Positions 31,490 through 39,930 of a stretch of 64,000 nucleotides of DNA are shown here, one piece after another. Under the pieces are notes generated by a model. The model saw only the letters and a list, made by a program, of their open reading frames with translations. It had not been told where the DNA came from and did not search any database. The first letter of the stretch is position 1; each line of letters begins with the position of its first letter. The DNA comes from Ascarosepion bandense. Its lineage: Eukaryota; Mollusca; Cephalopoda; Sepiida; Sepiidae. The stretch is from positions 1,050,001 through 1,114,000 of the forward strand of contig JBBBDQ010001186.1 in NCBI GenBank assembly GCA_037127315.1, given 5' to 3'. The translations under genes were made by a program, and so were the position numbers.

Positions 31490-31665
31490 GCTTCCCCTAT
31501 ATAGATAGGGGTCGTAGGTTCGAATCCTGCCGAATGGCACACATTTTCGTAATAAAAATTTATCGTAAATAATCAGGCCGGGAGAAATAAATATATAATA
31601 CTGTTTCATTAAAAACAGAATATCTACTTAAATACGTGTATCGATAAAAAATAATGTTCAAACAA

Positions 31666-31672
<7 letters not shown>
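31490..31672 (+). repeat. Direct repeat T with tRNA 3'-half motif, copy 2
   Basis: Almost identical to 31095-31270. Upstream it also keeps CCCCTATATAGATAGGGG, which can fold as an anticodon-type stem-loop, then GTCGTAGGTTCGAATCCTGC. It is cut on the right by (TA)n at 31675. Confidence 0.8.
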
Positions 31673-31674
<2 letters not shown>

Positions 31675-31702
<28 letters not shown>

Positions 31703-31790
31703 ATGCTCTACGTTGTATCGAGCACTCTTTATAAAAGTAAATGCATGAACAGCAGGTAAAAAAACCTACGAGTTTCACAACTTTGTTCAA

Positions 31791-31823
<33 letters not shown>

Positions 31824-31830
31824 TGTTTTG
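31675..31830. repeat. Two (TA)n tracts
   Basis: TA tracts at 31675-31702 and 31791-31822 separated by about 90 bp of unassigned sequence. Confidence 0.95.
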
Positions 31831-31917
31831 TTTTCGGTCATAATTAAATTAAACCAGTATACAGTTGTATTAAAAAGGGCGCAATACATGTATAATGTAG
31901 AGCTTTTGAATATTTTT

Positions 31918-32046
31918 CGTTTGGAAGTCAGTTATTTACGCAACCTTGGTTTCAATCTTTCGGTATCTACAGGCGATTGAAATCACTTGAAGATCTGAAA
32001 TGATGTTGAAACCATGATTTGCGTAAATAACTGGTTTCCAAATAAA
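31918..32046. repeat. Fold-back with ~42-bp arms
   Basis: Left arm 31918-31960 (GGAAGTCAGTTATTTACGCA), right arm 31997-32046 (TGCGTAAATAACTGGTTTCC). The loop contains CTTGAAGATCTGAAATGATG then TTGAAACC. Followed by (TA)n at 32056-32090. Confidence 0.85.
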
Positions 32047-32052
32047 AAAGTA

Positions 32053-32090
<38 letters not shown>

Positions 32091-32092
<2 letters not shown>

Positions 32093-32880
32093 GATGGCTA
32101 GATGATTTGTATTAAACTTTTCAACTTTCGATTAGTAAATATAAACTTCACTTTATAACCTACCAGCCTAACGTCTACAAGTCTTTGAAATATTTTTAAA
32201 ATATTTTTTGAAACTTTATAAATTACTATTATTAAAACAATGAAAATAAGTGTTTTAAAATTTATTATTAATCGAAAAGAATTTTTTCTTCAGCCTATAA
32301 TGTCCTTAATTTATATTATTTATTAAAACAATTAAAAGATTATTTAATTAAATAATTTCATAGTTTTATTGCATTTTTTATCTTATTATTCGGAACGATA
32401 TTCGATAAAAGGGGCTAAATGGTTGAAAAAAAATTATACATGATTTACATTCCTCAATGAGTCCTGCGTATAATTAATAAAACCAATTTTGCCTACAGAA
32501 TTTAATTTATTGAATTTTCTTGAATTTACATGGAGTGGGGGCAACAGATGTAAAAAATATATAAATTCTTAAAAAGATGTTTTTCAGGTAATGGTTTCAA
32601 AAATAATTTCATTTATTTGTGAATAAGTCCTGAAACTTTCATAAAAATCCAACAATTATTCAATTTTTGCAAGAATTTCCAAATTTATGTGTTTGTTATT
32701 TATGAGTTATGTAATATTATGATTTCCATTGTAAACTCTCGTAACGATTTGGTTACCCACTAACAAAATAAAAAGATTTTTACCAAAATTTCGAACATGT
32801 TAGAAAGGATTAAAAAATGTTTAAAAAAAATTTTTTTTTAAATACTTTGATCTTTCCTCTTAATAACATAAACATTTTAA
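32091..32880 (+). repeat. AT-rich dispersed repeat A (~790 bp), copy 1
   Basis: Inverted partner of 61190-61975. Shared landmarks in order: CGATGG...GATTTGTATTAAACTTT, ACAAGTCTTTGAAATATT, CTTCAG...AATGTCCTTAAT, TTTTGCCTACAGAATTTAAT, ACTCTCGTAACGATTTGG, AAATACTTTGATCTTTCCTC. No coding. Class unknown. Confidence 0.85.
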
Positions 32881-33127
32881 TGGAAAAATTTCGTTTTTAT
32901 TTAGTTTTTTTATTTTTAATTAACTTTTTTTATTCATACTACGCTATTTTTTAATGATTTCGTGGAGATTCCTTATTTAACGTAAAAGAAAACAAAAGGC
33001 TTTTTATAAAATGAGACTTACGAGAAGAACCTGTTTTGTCCTAGGAAGCAAGACACGCATATTATACCAGGAGGAAAATCTAACAATCGTAACTTATTTT
33101 ATTTTTATTTTTACTTATTTATTTTTT
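32881..33127. other. AT-rich unassigned sequence
   Basis: Nothing recognised. Confidence 0.35.
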
Positions 33128-33480
33128 TTCAATTGGAGTTAGATAGACTAAACTATCGCCCGGTTCACACTCCACCCACATCTATTGAACAGGTGAAGAG
33201 GCTCATCCCTTGTTTCCTGTTTAGGATGCGGTTTCCGGTTTTCTCTTTTCCAATCTTTTCACTCTCTTCTTTTATTTTTTTTTCAATTGGAGTAAATAGA
33301 CTAAACTATCGCCCGGTTCACACTCCACCCACATCTATTGAGCAGGTGAAGAGGCTCATCCCTTGTTCCCTGTTTATGATGTAGTTTCCGGCTTTCTCTT
33401 TTCCATTCTTTTTATCCTTACGTAGACCCCTGCGCATCAGTGGCGTTATCGCCTTGCTTGGGGTGATATGATTAAAAAAA
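33128..33480 (+). mobile_element. Half-LINE element with two complete head units
   Basis: Two tandem heads start at 33128 and 33282 (CAATTGGAG, then TAGACTAAACTATCGCCCGG and TTCACACTCCACCCACATCT), period about 153 bp. They are followed directly by the jockey-like LINE tail (CATCAGTGGCGTTATCGCC...GGGGTGATATGATT) and poly-A. The 83-codon frame over the heads repeats itself and is not a gene. Confidence 0.85.
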
Positions 33481-33503
33481 AAATATCCAAACCTGAATAT
33501 GAT

Positions 33504-33827
33504 CACTCAGTTAAGTGCCATACGTGATGCACATCCGGGTGTGCGGATGTGCGTTGTGGTGCAATGGATATCGGCTCGGAACGACAAATCGGGGAGCCGA
33601 GTTCGAATTCCAGTTGAAATCATTGCATTCACGCGCAAATACCCTTGGGAAAGGTATTAATCCGTCTATTCCTTCCAGTTACGGGTTAAATAACAGGACA
33701 GATTGGGTTCTACGGCCTTGGCTGGCAACCAGTCTACCACAGAAAGCAATGGCAACTTACTGCGGGATAATCTTCTGCCCAGTCAGACATGATCGCCCAA
33801 GTGTGTATCACGTATAGCACTGACTGA
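33504..33827 (+). mobile_element. S1 SINE with inverted 5' extension
   Basis: Flanked by exact 11-bp CTGAATATGAT at 33493-33503 and 33828-33838. The first ~40 bp (CAGTTAAGTGCCATACGTGA...) are the S1 3' end in reverse orientation. The normal plus-strand S1 head and body follow from 33544; an internal deletion has lost part of the CATGTCTC hairpin. Confidence 0.93.
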
Positions 33828-33838
33828 CTGAATATGAT

Positions 33839-34495
33839 AGAGATCAGAAATAATGAGAACGTGCCAACACGCGAGGAAAAATGTATCTTGACAATTTATG
33901 AATGGAAATCGAACATTTTATTTTGTTAATAGAATATGCAATTTCCTCCACCCCCGTCTCAGTCGGGACATCATTAAGCGTATTTAAGTAAAGGAAGGGG
34001 AAAAAAGCCACGCCTTTTACTGCTTCACAAGAGAAACCGCAGATCGTAAAAGTTTGTTTTTATTTTTTTTTTTTATTTATAACATTTTCAAAAAATAGTT
34101 CAAATTGTTTTCTATTTTCTATTTCTCTTTTTTTTTGCTTTTTTTTTTTTTTTTGAAAGTACATTGTATATTCGTTTACTTACATAACCGTTTCTCTCTA
34201 AACGGCCAGCGCTTGACTTGAAGTTTCTTTAGATCCAGGATCAAACAACATATCTCCCTTCCTCAACAGAATTCCTGCTGATGCAATATGGGATAATTAA
34301 AAAAAAAATAAAGATGTTAAAAAAATAAAAAGAGATGAAAAGGTGAATGAGATCGGCGGGATACAGCAGGCGTTAAAATCTAAAGATGGCAGTGTGGTCT
34401 TTGATTCTTTAGCTGTATTGAGAGTAAAAGAATTGAGGTGGTCTTAGAAAAAGGGGGTCATACTTTAATTTCCACTTGAATTTCATTTGTGAGAG
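33839..34495. other. Unassigned, T-rich tracts
   Basis: Poly-T stretches (34060-34160). No element or gene recognised before the zinc-finger scrap. Confidence 0.4.
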
Positions 34496-34692
34496 TGTCA
34501 TATTTGCCACTGTGTCTTGAAATCAAAATCTGTTTATGTCAACCACCTTAAATGTCATGACAATGCCTCCCACACGCATTGCTATTATGAGCTTTACTTC
34601 CAAGAAAACTCCTCGAGCTGAAAATGTGTGTGTGAAGTGTAGCAGATTTTGTAAATCATGTTTACATATGAAAAGACACATGAATGTCTATG

Positions 34693-34695
<3 letters not shown>
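34496..34695 (+). pseudogene. C2H2 zinc-finger fragment (two fingers, frameshifted)
   Basis: First finger at 34496-34558: CHICHCVLKSKSVYVNHLKC followed by H, exactly C-x2-C-x12-H-x3-H, preceded in frame by a stop. A second finger-like piece in another frame at 34625-34690: CVKCSRFCKSCLHMKRHMNV followed by Tyr where the last His belongs. This could be a processed pseudogene, a decayed exon or chance; it ends at a (TA)n tract. Confidence 0.5.

Positions 34696-34697
<2 letters not shown>

Positions 34698-34754
<57 letters not shown>
34698..34754. repeat. (TA)n microsatellite
   Basis: Pure TA tract next to a Tc1-type insertion, a plausible TA target site. Confidence 0.97.
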
Positions 34755-34756
<2 letters not shown>

Positions 34757-35405
34757 CTGTGCAAATGTATTAGGATAAGAACTATTTTATCTTTTATGAG
34801 GCATATTGACAGAAAATAAACAATTTAATTAAATTAATTTTATTTGATTTACTCAACAAATTCTCTAATAAAAAAAAATACTTGTTACAAAATATATTTA
34901 ATATTTAGTATAACAAATAGCCTTTTGCTTTGATCACGGCCTTCAATCTGTCAGGCATTGACATCACAAGCTTCTTCAATGTATCTAATGGTATCTCCTG
35001 CCAAGCAGCTTGTATTTGTTCCCCAAGTGTGTCTTGCGAAGTAACATTAGATTTATCAATTCGAGAGGGGGGAATAAGAAAAAAGTCAGTTATATCCAAG
35101 GATAATAGAATAATGAGTAGTTTCAAAATAACTTGTTTAATAGAAAATAAGAAAAATTAGATATAACTTCTTTTAATACATTTCTTTTGCACCTAGTTTT
35201 AAATAATCAATATTTATTAGTGATTTACTTGGCTTTTCACCCTGTATTTGAATTTCAGTGAAGTTTTTTATTAAAATCAGCCCTGTTCTAATACTTTTGC
35301 ACACTACCGGTAGTGTGCAAAAGTGTTAGGACGGGGGTGATTTTAAACTTTTTTTTAATGCCTCATAAAAAATAAAATAGTTCTTGTCCTAATACTTTTG
35401 CACAG
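34757..35405. mobile_element. Tc1-type element pair, end-to-end
   Basis: Outer ends CTGTGCAAATGTATTAGGA and (complement) CTGTGCAAAAGTATTAGGAC, both flanked by TA, share about 45 bp of inverted repeat. Inside, 35272-35344 is a second palindrome made of two such ends meeting at TACCGGTA. So a ~547-bp element (34757-35303) is followed by a ~94-bp deletion derivative in opposite orientation (35312-35405). Confidence 0.85.
34905..35045 (-). pseudogene. Tc1 transposase C-terminal remnant
   Basis: The last ~45 codons of a 73-codon frame read LGEQIQAAWQEIPLDTLKKL, then SMPDRLKAVIKAKGY. This is the conserved C-terminus of Tc1 transposases (W-x2-I-x4-L-x2-L-x2-S-M-P-R-R). The catalytic DDE part is gone. 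Confidence 0.85.
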
Positions 35406-35612
35406 TACTGTATATATATACATATATTATTTCTTTTATTCGTAAAAAAACTACTATAAAATTATACATTTTGTTTCGACGTTGAAAGAACAATGTCTCA
35501 TCAGATAATTTACAATGATTGTAATAAATGCTTTCATTTAAAAATTTGATTTTTTGAAAACAACACTTCACATTCATTTTTGGAAAATTCTTCGTACAAG
35601 GTAAAATGGTTT

Positions 35613-35644
<32 letters not shown>

Positions 35645-35820
35645 AATGAAGAAAAGGAAAAGAAAGAGATAAAGGGAAGGAAAAGAGAGTAAAAAAGAAA
35701 GCATAAAAAATCTACTACAGAGAGAATATGAAAAAAAGAAACGAATTACACAGATACAGAAGAAGTAGAAAGTGAAGAGAAAAATAAGTGAGAAGAAGTT
35801 GAGAAGGGAAAGCCAATGAA
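35613..35820. repeat. (GAAA)n and purine-rich tract
   Basis: AAAG repeats at 35613-35646, then about 170 bp of A/G-rich sequence. Confidence 0.9.
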
Positions 35821-35944
35821 AACAGCTACATATTCTAATGTAATAATTAATAATAAATATTCATTGGTCTATTTCTATATTGTGCACTGTTTTAAATGAA
35901 TGTTTTGAACGTTGCAATTTTATTCTTCGTTCTTCATTTATATA

Positions 35945-36351
35945 CAGGGCCGTAGTTGATGCTAAAAAAACACCGGGCACAGAGAAAATTGCCCGGATTT
36001 ATTACTTGACAATGTGATGACGTCATCAGTGTCATCCGTTTCCAGAAACTATGATTTTTGCGGATTTTTTCGGCTCTTCCAATGGAAATTAGGCACAGAA
36101 CGCGAACGAAAGCAGGAAATCGGGTTCGGACTTTCTGAGTATAACCAGTCTTTTCTCCCAAAATTAATAAATAAACAAACAGATTTTTACTTCGTTCATT
36201 CGGATGTTTTCTTCGTTTTTCTTTCTTTTTTTCTTTCTTCGTGAATTGTTAGTTTGATTTCTTACGAAGACATTTTTCCTTGCCCGGATTTTCACTATGA
36301 TTGCACGGAGCGGCCCGGACCCGTGCCCGGTGTGCCCGGTAGTCAGATACG

Positions 36352-36353
<2 letters not shown>
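35945..36353. mobile_element. Putative MITE with GGGCCGTA-type ends
   Basis: Left CAGGGCCGTAGTTGATGC...CACCGGGCAC; right, in complement, TATGGCCGTATCTGACTACC, GGGCACACCGGGC. Sub-terminal TTGCCCGGATTT occurs at both sides. Imperfect ends, no transposase, class unknown. Confidence 0.6.

Positions 36354-36397
<44 letters not shown>
36354..36397. repeat. (TA)n microsatellite
   Basis: TA tract between two MITEs. Confidence 0.97.
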
Positions 36398-36401
<4 letters not shown>

Positions 36402-36757
36402 GTCCATAAAGTCCATGTGAACCTTAAAAATGTATAAATTTACTTGTATTTGTGATAGAAACAATCTGTCAAAATGTCATAAAGTTTAATGTACCTATTT
36501 TTAAGTATAGTTATTGAATAATTCTTTACCACAAAATTTGCAACAATCTTTAGATAAGGAAAAAAAAATATGAACTGCAAAATCGTATTACCCTTTGTAT
36601 TGCTAATGATGGTGGACACATGGAAAGTTAAATAAAATTTCAATAAAATAAAAAATATAGATTTACTTCTTTCTCATCTTTTTTACAAATTATTTCTATC
36701 GCAAATACAAATTAAATTATAATTTTTTTAAAGTGCACACGAACTTTATGGACACCC
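36398..36757. mobile_element. mariner-type MITE, 360 bp
   Basis: TA-flanked ends GGGTGTCCATAAAGTCCATG and, in complement, GGGTGTCCATAAAGTTCGTG. AT-rich non-coding interior. GGTGTCC-type ends with a TA target are typical of mariner/Tc derivatives. Confidence 0.85.
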
Positions 36758-36811
36758 TAAGACATATTGAAGGCGAGACAGATAGACGAAAGCAGCGAGT
36801 AACCTACATAA

Positions 36812-37119
36812 AGATGTGCGTTGTGGTGCAGTGGATATCGAATCGGAACGACAAATCGGGTAGCCGAGTTTGAATTCCCGTTGAATGCCTTGCATTCACT
36901 TACGCTCAAATAACCTTGGGAAAGGTATTAATCCGTCTCTTCCCTCCAGTTACGGGTTAAATAATAGGGCGGATTGGGTTCTATAGCCTTGGTCGACAAC
37001 CAGTCTACCACAGAAAGCAATGGCAACCTACTGCGGGATAATCTTCTGCCCAATTAGTCATGTCTCTTTCGAGACATGATCGCCCAAAGCGTGGATCACG
37101 TATGGCACTTAACTGACTG
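36812..37119 (+). mobile_element. tRNA-derived SINE, family S1
   Basis: Complete copy (A box GTGGTGCAGTGG, B box with GAGTTTGAATTCC, hairpin CATGTCTCTTTCGAGACATG, CTGA tail). Flanks AACCTACATAA (36801) and AACCTACGTAA (37120) match at 10 of 11 bases, a target-site duplication. Confidence 0.93.
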
Positions 37120-37297
37120 AACCTACGTAACGTGTTTTTGTAAATTTCTGACATTGGGAGTGAAAGCAAAAAGACAAATCATGCTAACTGCTACAAAGGA
37201 AATTGTTGAGAGCCATAATTTCCTCTGTCCTGAAGGGACACAGTAGATAGAGAAAGAAAAATATCTTCCCTCATAAATACCTGCTGTGCACGTAAAA

Positions 37298-37301
<4 letters not shown>

Positions 37302-37348
<47 letters not shown>
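37302..37348. repeat. (TC)n microsatellite
   Basis: Pure TC tract. The overlapping Arg/Glu-rich minus frame is an artefact. Confidence 0.97.
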
Positions 37349-37351
<3 letters not shown>

Positions 37352-37674
37352 CACACACGTATTCTTTTTCCCTCACTTTCTTTCTCTATCTCTCTGTTTA
37401 TTTCTCTGGACTCACTAATCTCTCTCTTGTTAACTATCAAACATTCATTTGATAGTTAAACGAAGATTTTACAAGCTTTTATACATGCATAAAATAGCAT
37501 ACTTCGCCATCTACTCCTCCTTACGCTCACTTTGATGTAAACCTGTGCTGTGTCCACTAAAAAACCTAATAAAATATGCAACATATTTCACACAATAAAA
37601 CAAATTATGTTAATTATAAACCTAATTATAAACTTATTTATTTTAAACACGAGAAGCACTTTTAGTCAACAATA
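37349..37674. other. Unassigned sequence
   Basis: CT-rich then AT-rich. Nothing recognised. Confidence 0.4.
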
Positions 37675-37687
37675 ACTTCTTCTTCTT

Positions 37688-37954
37688 CTATGTGCCCTGT
37701 CCCTTCAGGACGTAAGCGATCATGGCTCTCCACGTCTCCCTATCCCTTGTGGCTCTTAGTATGTTTGCTCCTGTTGCTCCTGGCAACCCCCGTTCCGTCA
37801 TCCACCTGATCAGGCCCTGCAAATATGTTATCCGCTGCCTTCCTCTGTCTCTCCTTCCTTCTATCTGACCAGTCAGTATCAGGTTCTCCAGGCTCTCCTT
37901 CCTCATTGCATGTCCTAGGAACTTCAGTTGTCTCTTCTTGATGCTCAGCATCAA
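37688..37954 (-). pseudogene. RTE LINE C-terminal region, frameshifted from RT
   Basis: 88-codon frame MMLSIKKRQLKFLGHAMRKE ... RRDRGRQRITYLQGLIRWM, the conserved C-terminal domain of this LINE group. It follows the RT frame and was separated from it by an indel. The stop at 37688 is close to the element's 3' end. Confidence 0.88.
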
Positions 37955-37976
37955 TTTCCTTTTGTTGCCATTCTTT

Positions 37977-39377
37977 CTAACACCTCGTCGTTGCTTGTAT
38001 GCTCAGTCCACGATATCCGTAGCATTCTTCTGTAGAACCTTCCAGTTTTGTCTTCATTTTCGATAATATTGTCCAGCATTCACTGCCGTATTGAAGAACT
38101 GACATCATGTAGCAGTCTAGCACTCTTTTCTTCGTTTCTATTGAGATTTTCCTGTGTGTTAGTATTTTGCTCATCTTCTGGAACGCGTCCTTTGCCATGC
38201 CAATTCGCCTTCGGATCTCCGTGTCGCACTTTCCATCTCCTGTTAGAACACTTCCTAGGTACTTAAATTCTTGGACTTGTTTGATTCTGTTATCCCCCAC
38301 CTGTATTTGGCATTTTGGGTTGTATCTTTTGCTGATGACCATGCACTCAGTTTTCTTAAAGTTTATTTGTAGTCCCTTCTTGTCACTCTCCACTGATACT
38401 TTCTGTATGAGGTCTTGTAGTTTCCTTTCCGTGTCCGCAATCAGCACTGTATCGTCCGCATATCTTATGTTGTTCAGGTTGTGGCCTCCAATAACAAATC
38501 CTGGCGTGTCATCTAGGGTCCTCAAAATATTCTCGCTATATAGGTTGAACAAATCCGGTGAAAAGACACCTCCTTGTCTTACGCCTTTTTCTATCTTTGC
38601 GTATCTATTGAGGTCATTACCTGTCCGTATGCAGGCCGTTTGCTGCCAGTAGAGATTCTTGATTATTCTTATGTCTTTGCCGAAAATGTCGAGGTTGCCT
38701 AGCATTTCCATCAATTCTTTGTGTCGTATTTTGTCGAATGCTTTCGCGTAATCAATGAAGCATAGGTACAAGTCTTTCTTCATTTGTAATGCCCTTTCAG
38801 AGAGCATCCTAATCATGAATATGGCGTTCCTTGTTCCAGTGTCTTTGACGAACCTGCACTGTTCCTGCCCTATCTCTGGCCTGATTCTGCTTCTCGCTCT
38901 ATTCATCAGGATTCTGACAATCAGATTTGTAATGTGACTCATTAAACTGATAGTTCTGTGTAGTTCGCACTCGTTTGCACCAGGTTTCTTCGGCAGCGCT
39001 ATAAATATCGACTTGCATAGGTCGTCTGGTATTATTCCGCTGCTATAAATTTCGTTTATTATGTCGGTAATCTTTTCTATGCCATATTCTTCTAAGGCTG
39101 TCAGCAGCTCTATCACTATGCCATCTGGCCCAGGTGTTTTGTTTCTGTTCATTTTGGCCATTGCAGCTTCCACTTCGGATTTTAGTATTTCCGGTCCATC
39201 CATCTCCTTGTGTATTCTCGGTTGTTCTCTCTTGTCGCAAAAGAGATCCTTTATGTATTCTTCCCATCGCTGGAGTATTTCCTCTTTCTCCAATATGATC
39301 GATCCATGCTTGGATTTTATGCATCCTGTTGAGGAGCAGATTTTTTGTCCTGTCAGTACTCTTATCTCCTTATGCAT
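37977..39377 (-). CDS. RTE-type reverse transcriptase, 466-codon open frame
   Basis: Reverse transcriptase that would copy LINE RNA at a nicked target. Blocks by residue: MNRNKTPGPDGIVIELL (about 75-91), ISLMSHITNLIVRIL (143-157), FIDYAKAFDKI with the first catalytic Asp (207-217), GVRQGGVFSPDLFNLYSE (265-282; the usual Cys after RQG is Gly), LNNIRYADDTVLIAD with the catalytic Asp pair (301-315), KKTECMVISKRY and FKYLGSVLTGDG. The last ~17 residues are off frame: an indel near 38035 leads to stop 37977, while the true C-terminus continues in the frame at 37954. This first Met is only the first in the truncated copy; no promoter is seen. Likely dead, but young. Confidence 0.9.
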   Translation of the reverse strand: MHKEIRVLTGQKICSSTGCIKSKHGSIILEKEEILQRWEEYIKDLFCDKREQPRIHKEMDGPEILKSEVEAAMAKMNRNKTPGPDGIVIELLTALEEYGIEKITDIINEIYSSGIIPDDLCKSIFIALPKKPGANECELHRTISLMSHITNLIVRILMNRARSRIRPEIGQEQCRFVKDTGTRNAIFMIRMLSERALQMKKDLYLCFIDYAKAFDKIRHKELMEMLGNLDIFGKDIRIIKNLYWQQTACIRTGNDLNRYAKIEKGVRQGGVFSPDLFNLYSENILRTLDDTPGFVIGGHNLNNIRYADDTVLIADTERKLQDLIQKVSVESDKKGLQINFKKTECMVISKRYNPKCQIQVGDNRIKQVQEFKYLGSVLTGDGKCDTEIRRRIGMAKDAFQKMSKILTHRKISIETKKRVLDCYMMSVLQYGSECWTILSKMKTKLEGSTEECYGYRGLSIQATTRC

Positions 39378-39602
39378 CTCTGCTTTGTTGTTCCTGCTCA
39401 GTCTCTCTACTTCTGCACATTTGTTGTTGAGCCATTCCTCTTTGGCTTGTCCGCATTTGTTCCTTATCTCCCTGTGAAGTTTTTTGTACTCTGCTCCGTT
39501 AAAACACGCCTACAAAATATTTATAAACCATTAACTTACAGTAAAATGCTTACATCTTAAAACACACCAATTAAACCGTACAATACAAAACCAGAGAGAC
39601 TT

Positions 39603-39722
39603 ACGGCCTATCACGTTGAATACACCGGTTCTCGCCCGATCACCGAAGTTAAGCAACGTTGATCCTGGTCAGTACTTAGATGGGTGACCGCTTGGGAATA
39701 CCAGATGCTGTAAGCGTATAGT
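39603..39722 (+). pseudogene. 5S rRNA-like head of chimeric SINE
   Basis: The best 5S-like sequence of the window: TACGGCCTATCACGTTGAAT, CCGATCACCGAAGTTAAGCA, AGTACTTAGATGGGTGACCG, CTTGGGAATACCAGATGCTG. Differences from typical animal 5S and the SINE body downstream argue against a working rRNA gene. It retains the internal promoter region. Confidence 0.85.
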
Positions 39723-39723
39723 G

Positions 39724-39930
39724 ACGGATGTGCGTTGTGGTGCAGTAGTGGATAACGGCTCGGAAAGAGAAATCGGCCAGCCGAGTTCGAATTCCAGTTG
39801 AATACCCTGCATTTTACTTAAGCATTGGTACCCTTGGGAAAGGTATTAATCCGTCCCTCCAGTTATGGGTTAAATAACAAGTGTAGGACTTGGGGACCCT
39901 GCCCTTAAAAACAAATCCCAATGAATCTTG
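39724..39930 (+). mobile_element. S1 SINE 5' part fused between 5S head and 5S-SINE tail
   Basis: After the 5S head comes the S1 head and body (GGATGTGCGTTGTGGTGCAG ... TTATGGGTTAAATAACAA, to about 39889). It switches to GTGTAGGACTTGGGGACCCTG and CCCTTAAAAACA, which matches the 5S-SINE body at 12432-12478 and not S1. No duplication separates the parts. Confidence 0.75.

Larger units (their letters stand above)
37675..39520 (-). mobile_element. RTE-type LINE, 5'-truncated
   Basis: Minus-strand element holding RT and C-terminal sequence but no endonuclease. The frame upstream of the RT continues to about 39515 (KKLHREIRNKCGQAKEEWLN), so truncation lies in the EN-RT linker. The 3' end is a short (AAG)n stretch at 37675, fitting the short simple tails of RTE-like elements. 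A decayed sister copy lies at 3.1-6.1 kb. Confidence 0.88.

Noticed and set aside
36010..36040. CTGATGA on the minus strand
   Set aside because: No GAAAC strand or stem II follows; a chance heptamer.
38048..39560. Several plus-strand frames up to 161 codons
   Set aside because: Antisense shadows of the RTE reverse transcriptase.
39603..39722. Functional 5S rRNA gene
   Set aside because: It has several changes from animal 5S sequences, joins SINE sequence with no terminator poly-T, and has sister SINE copies.
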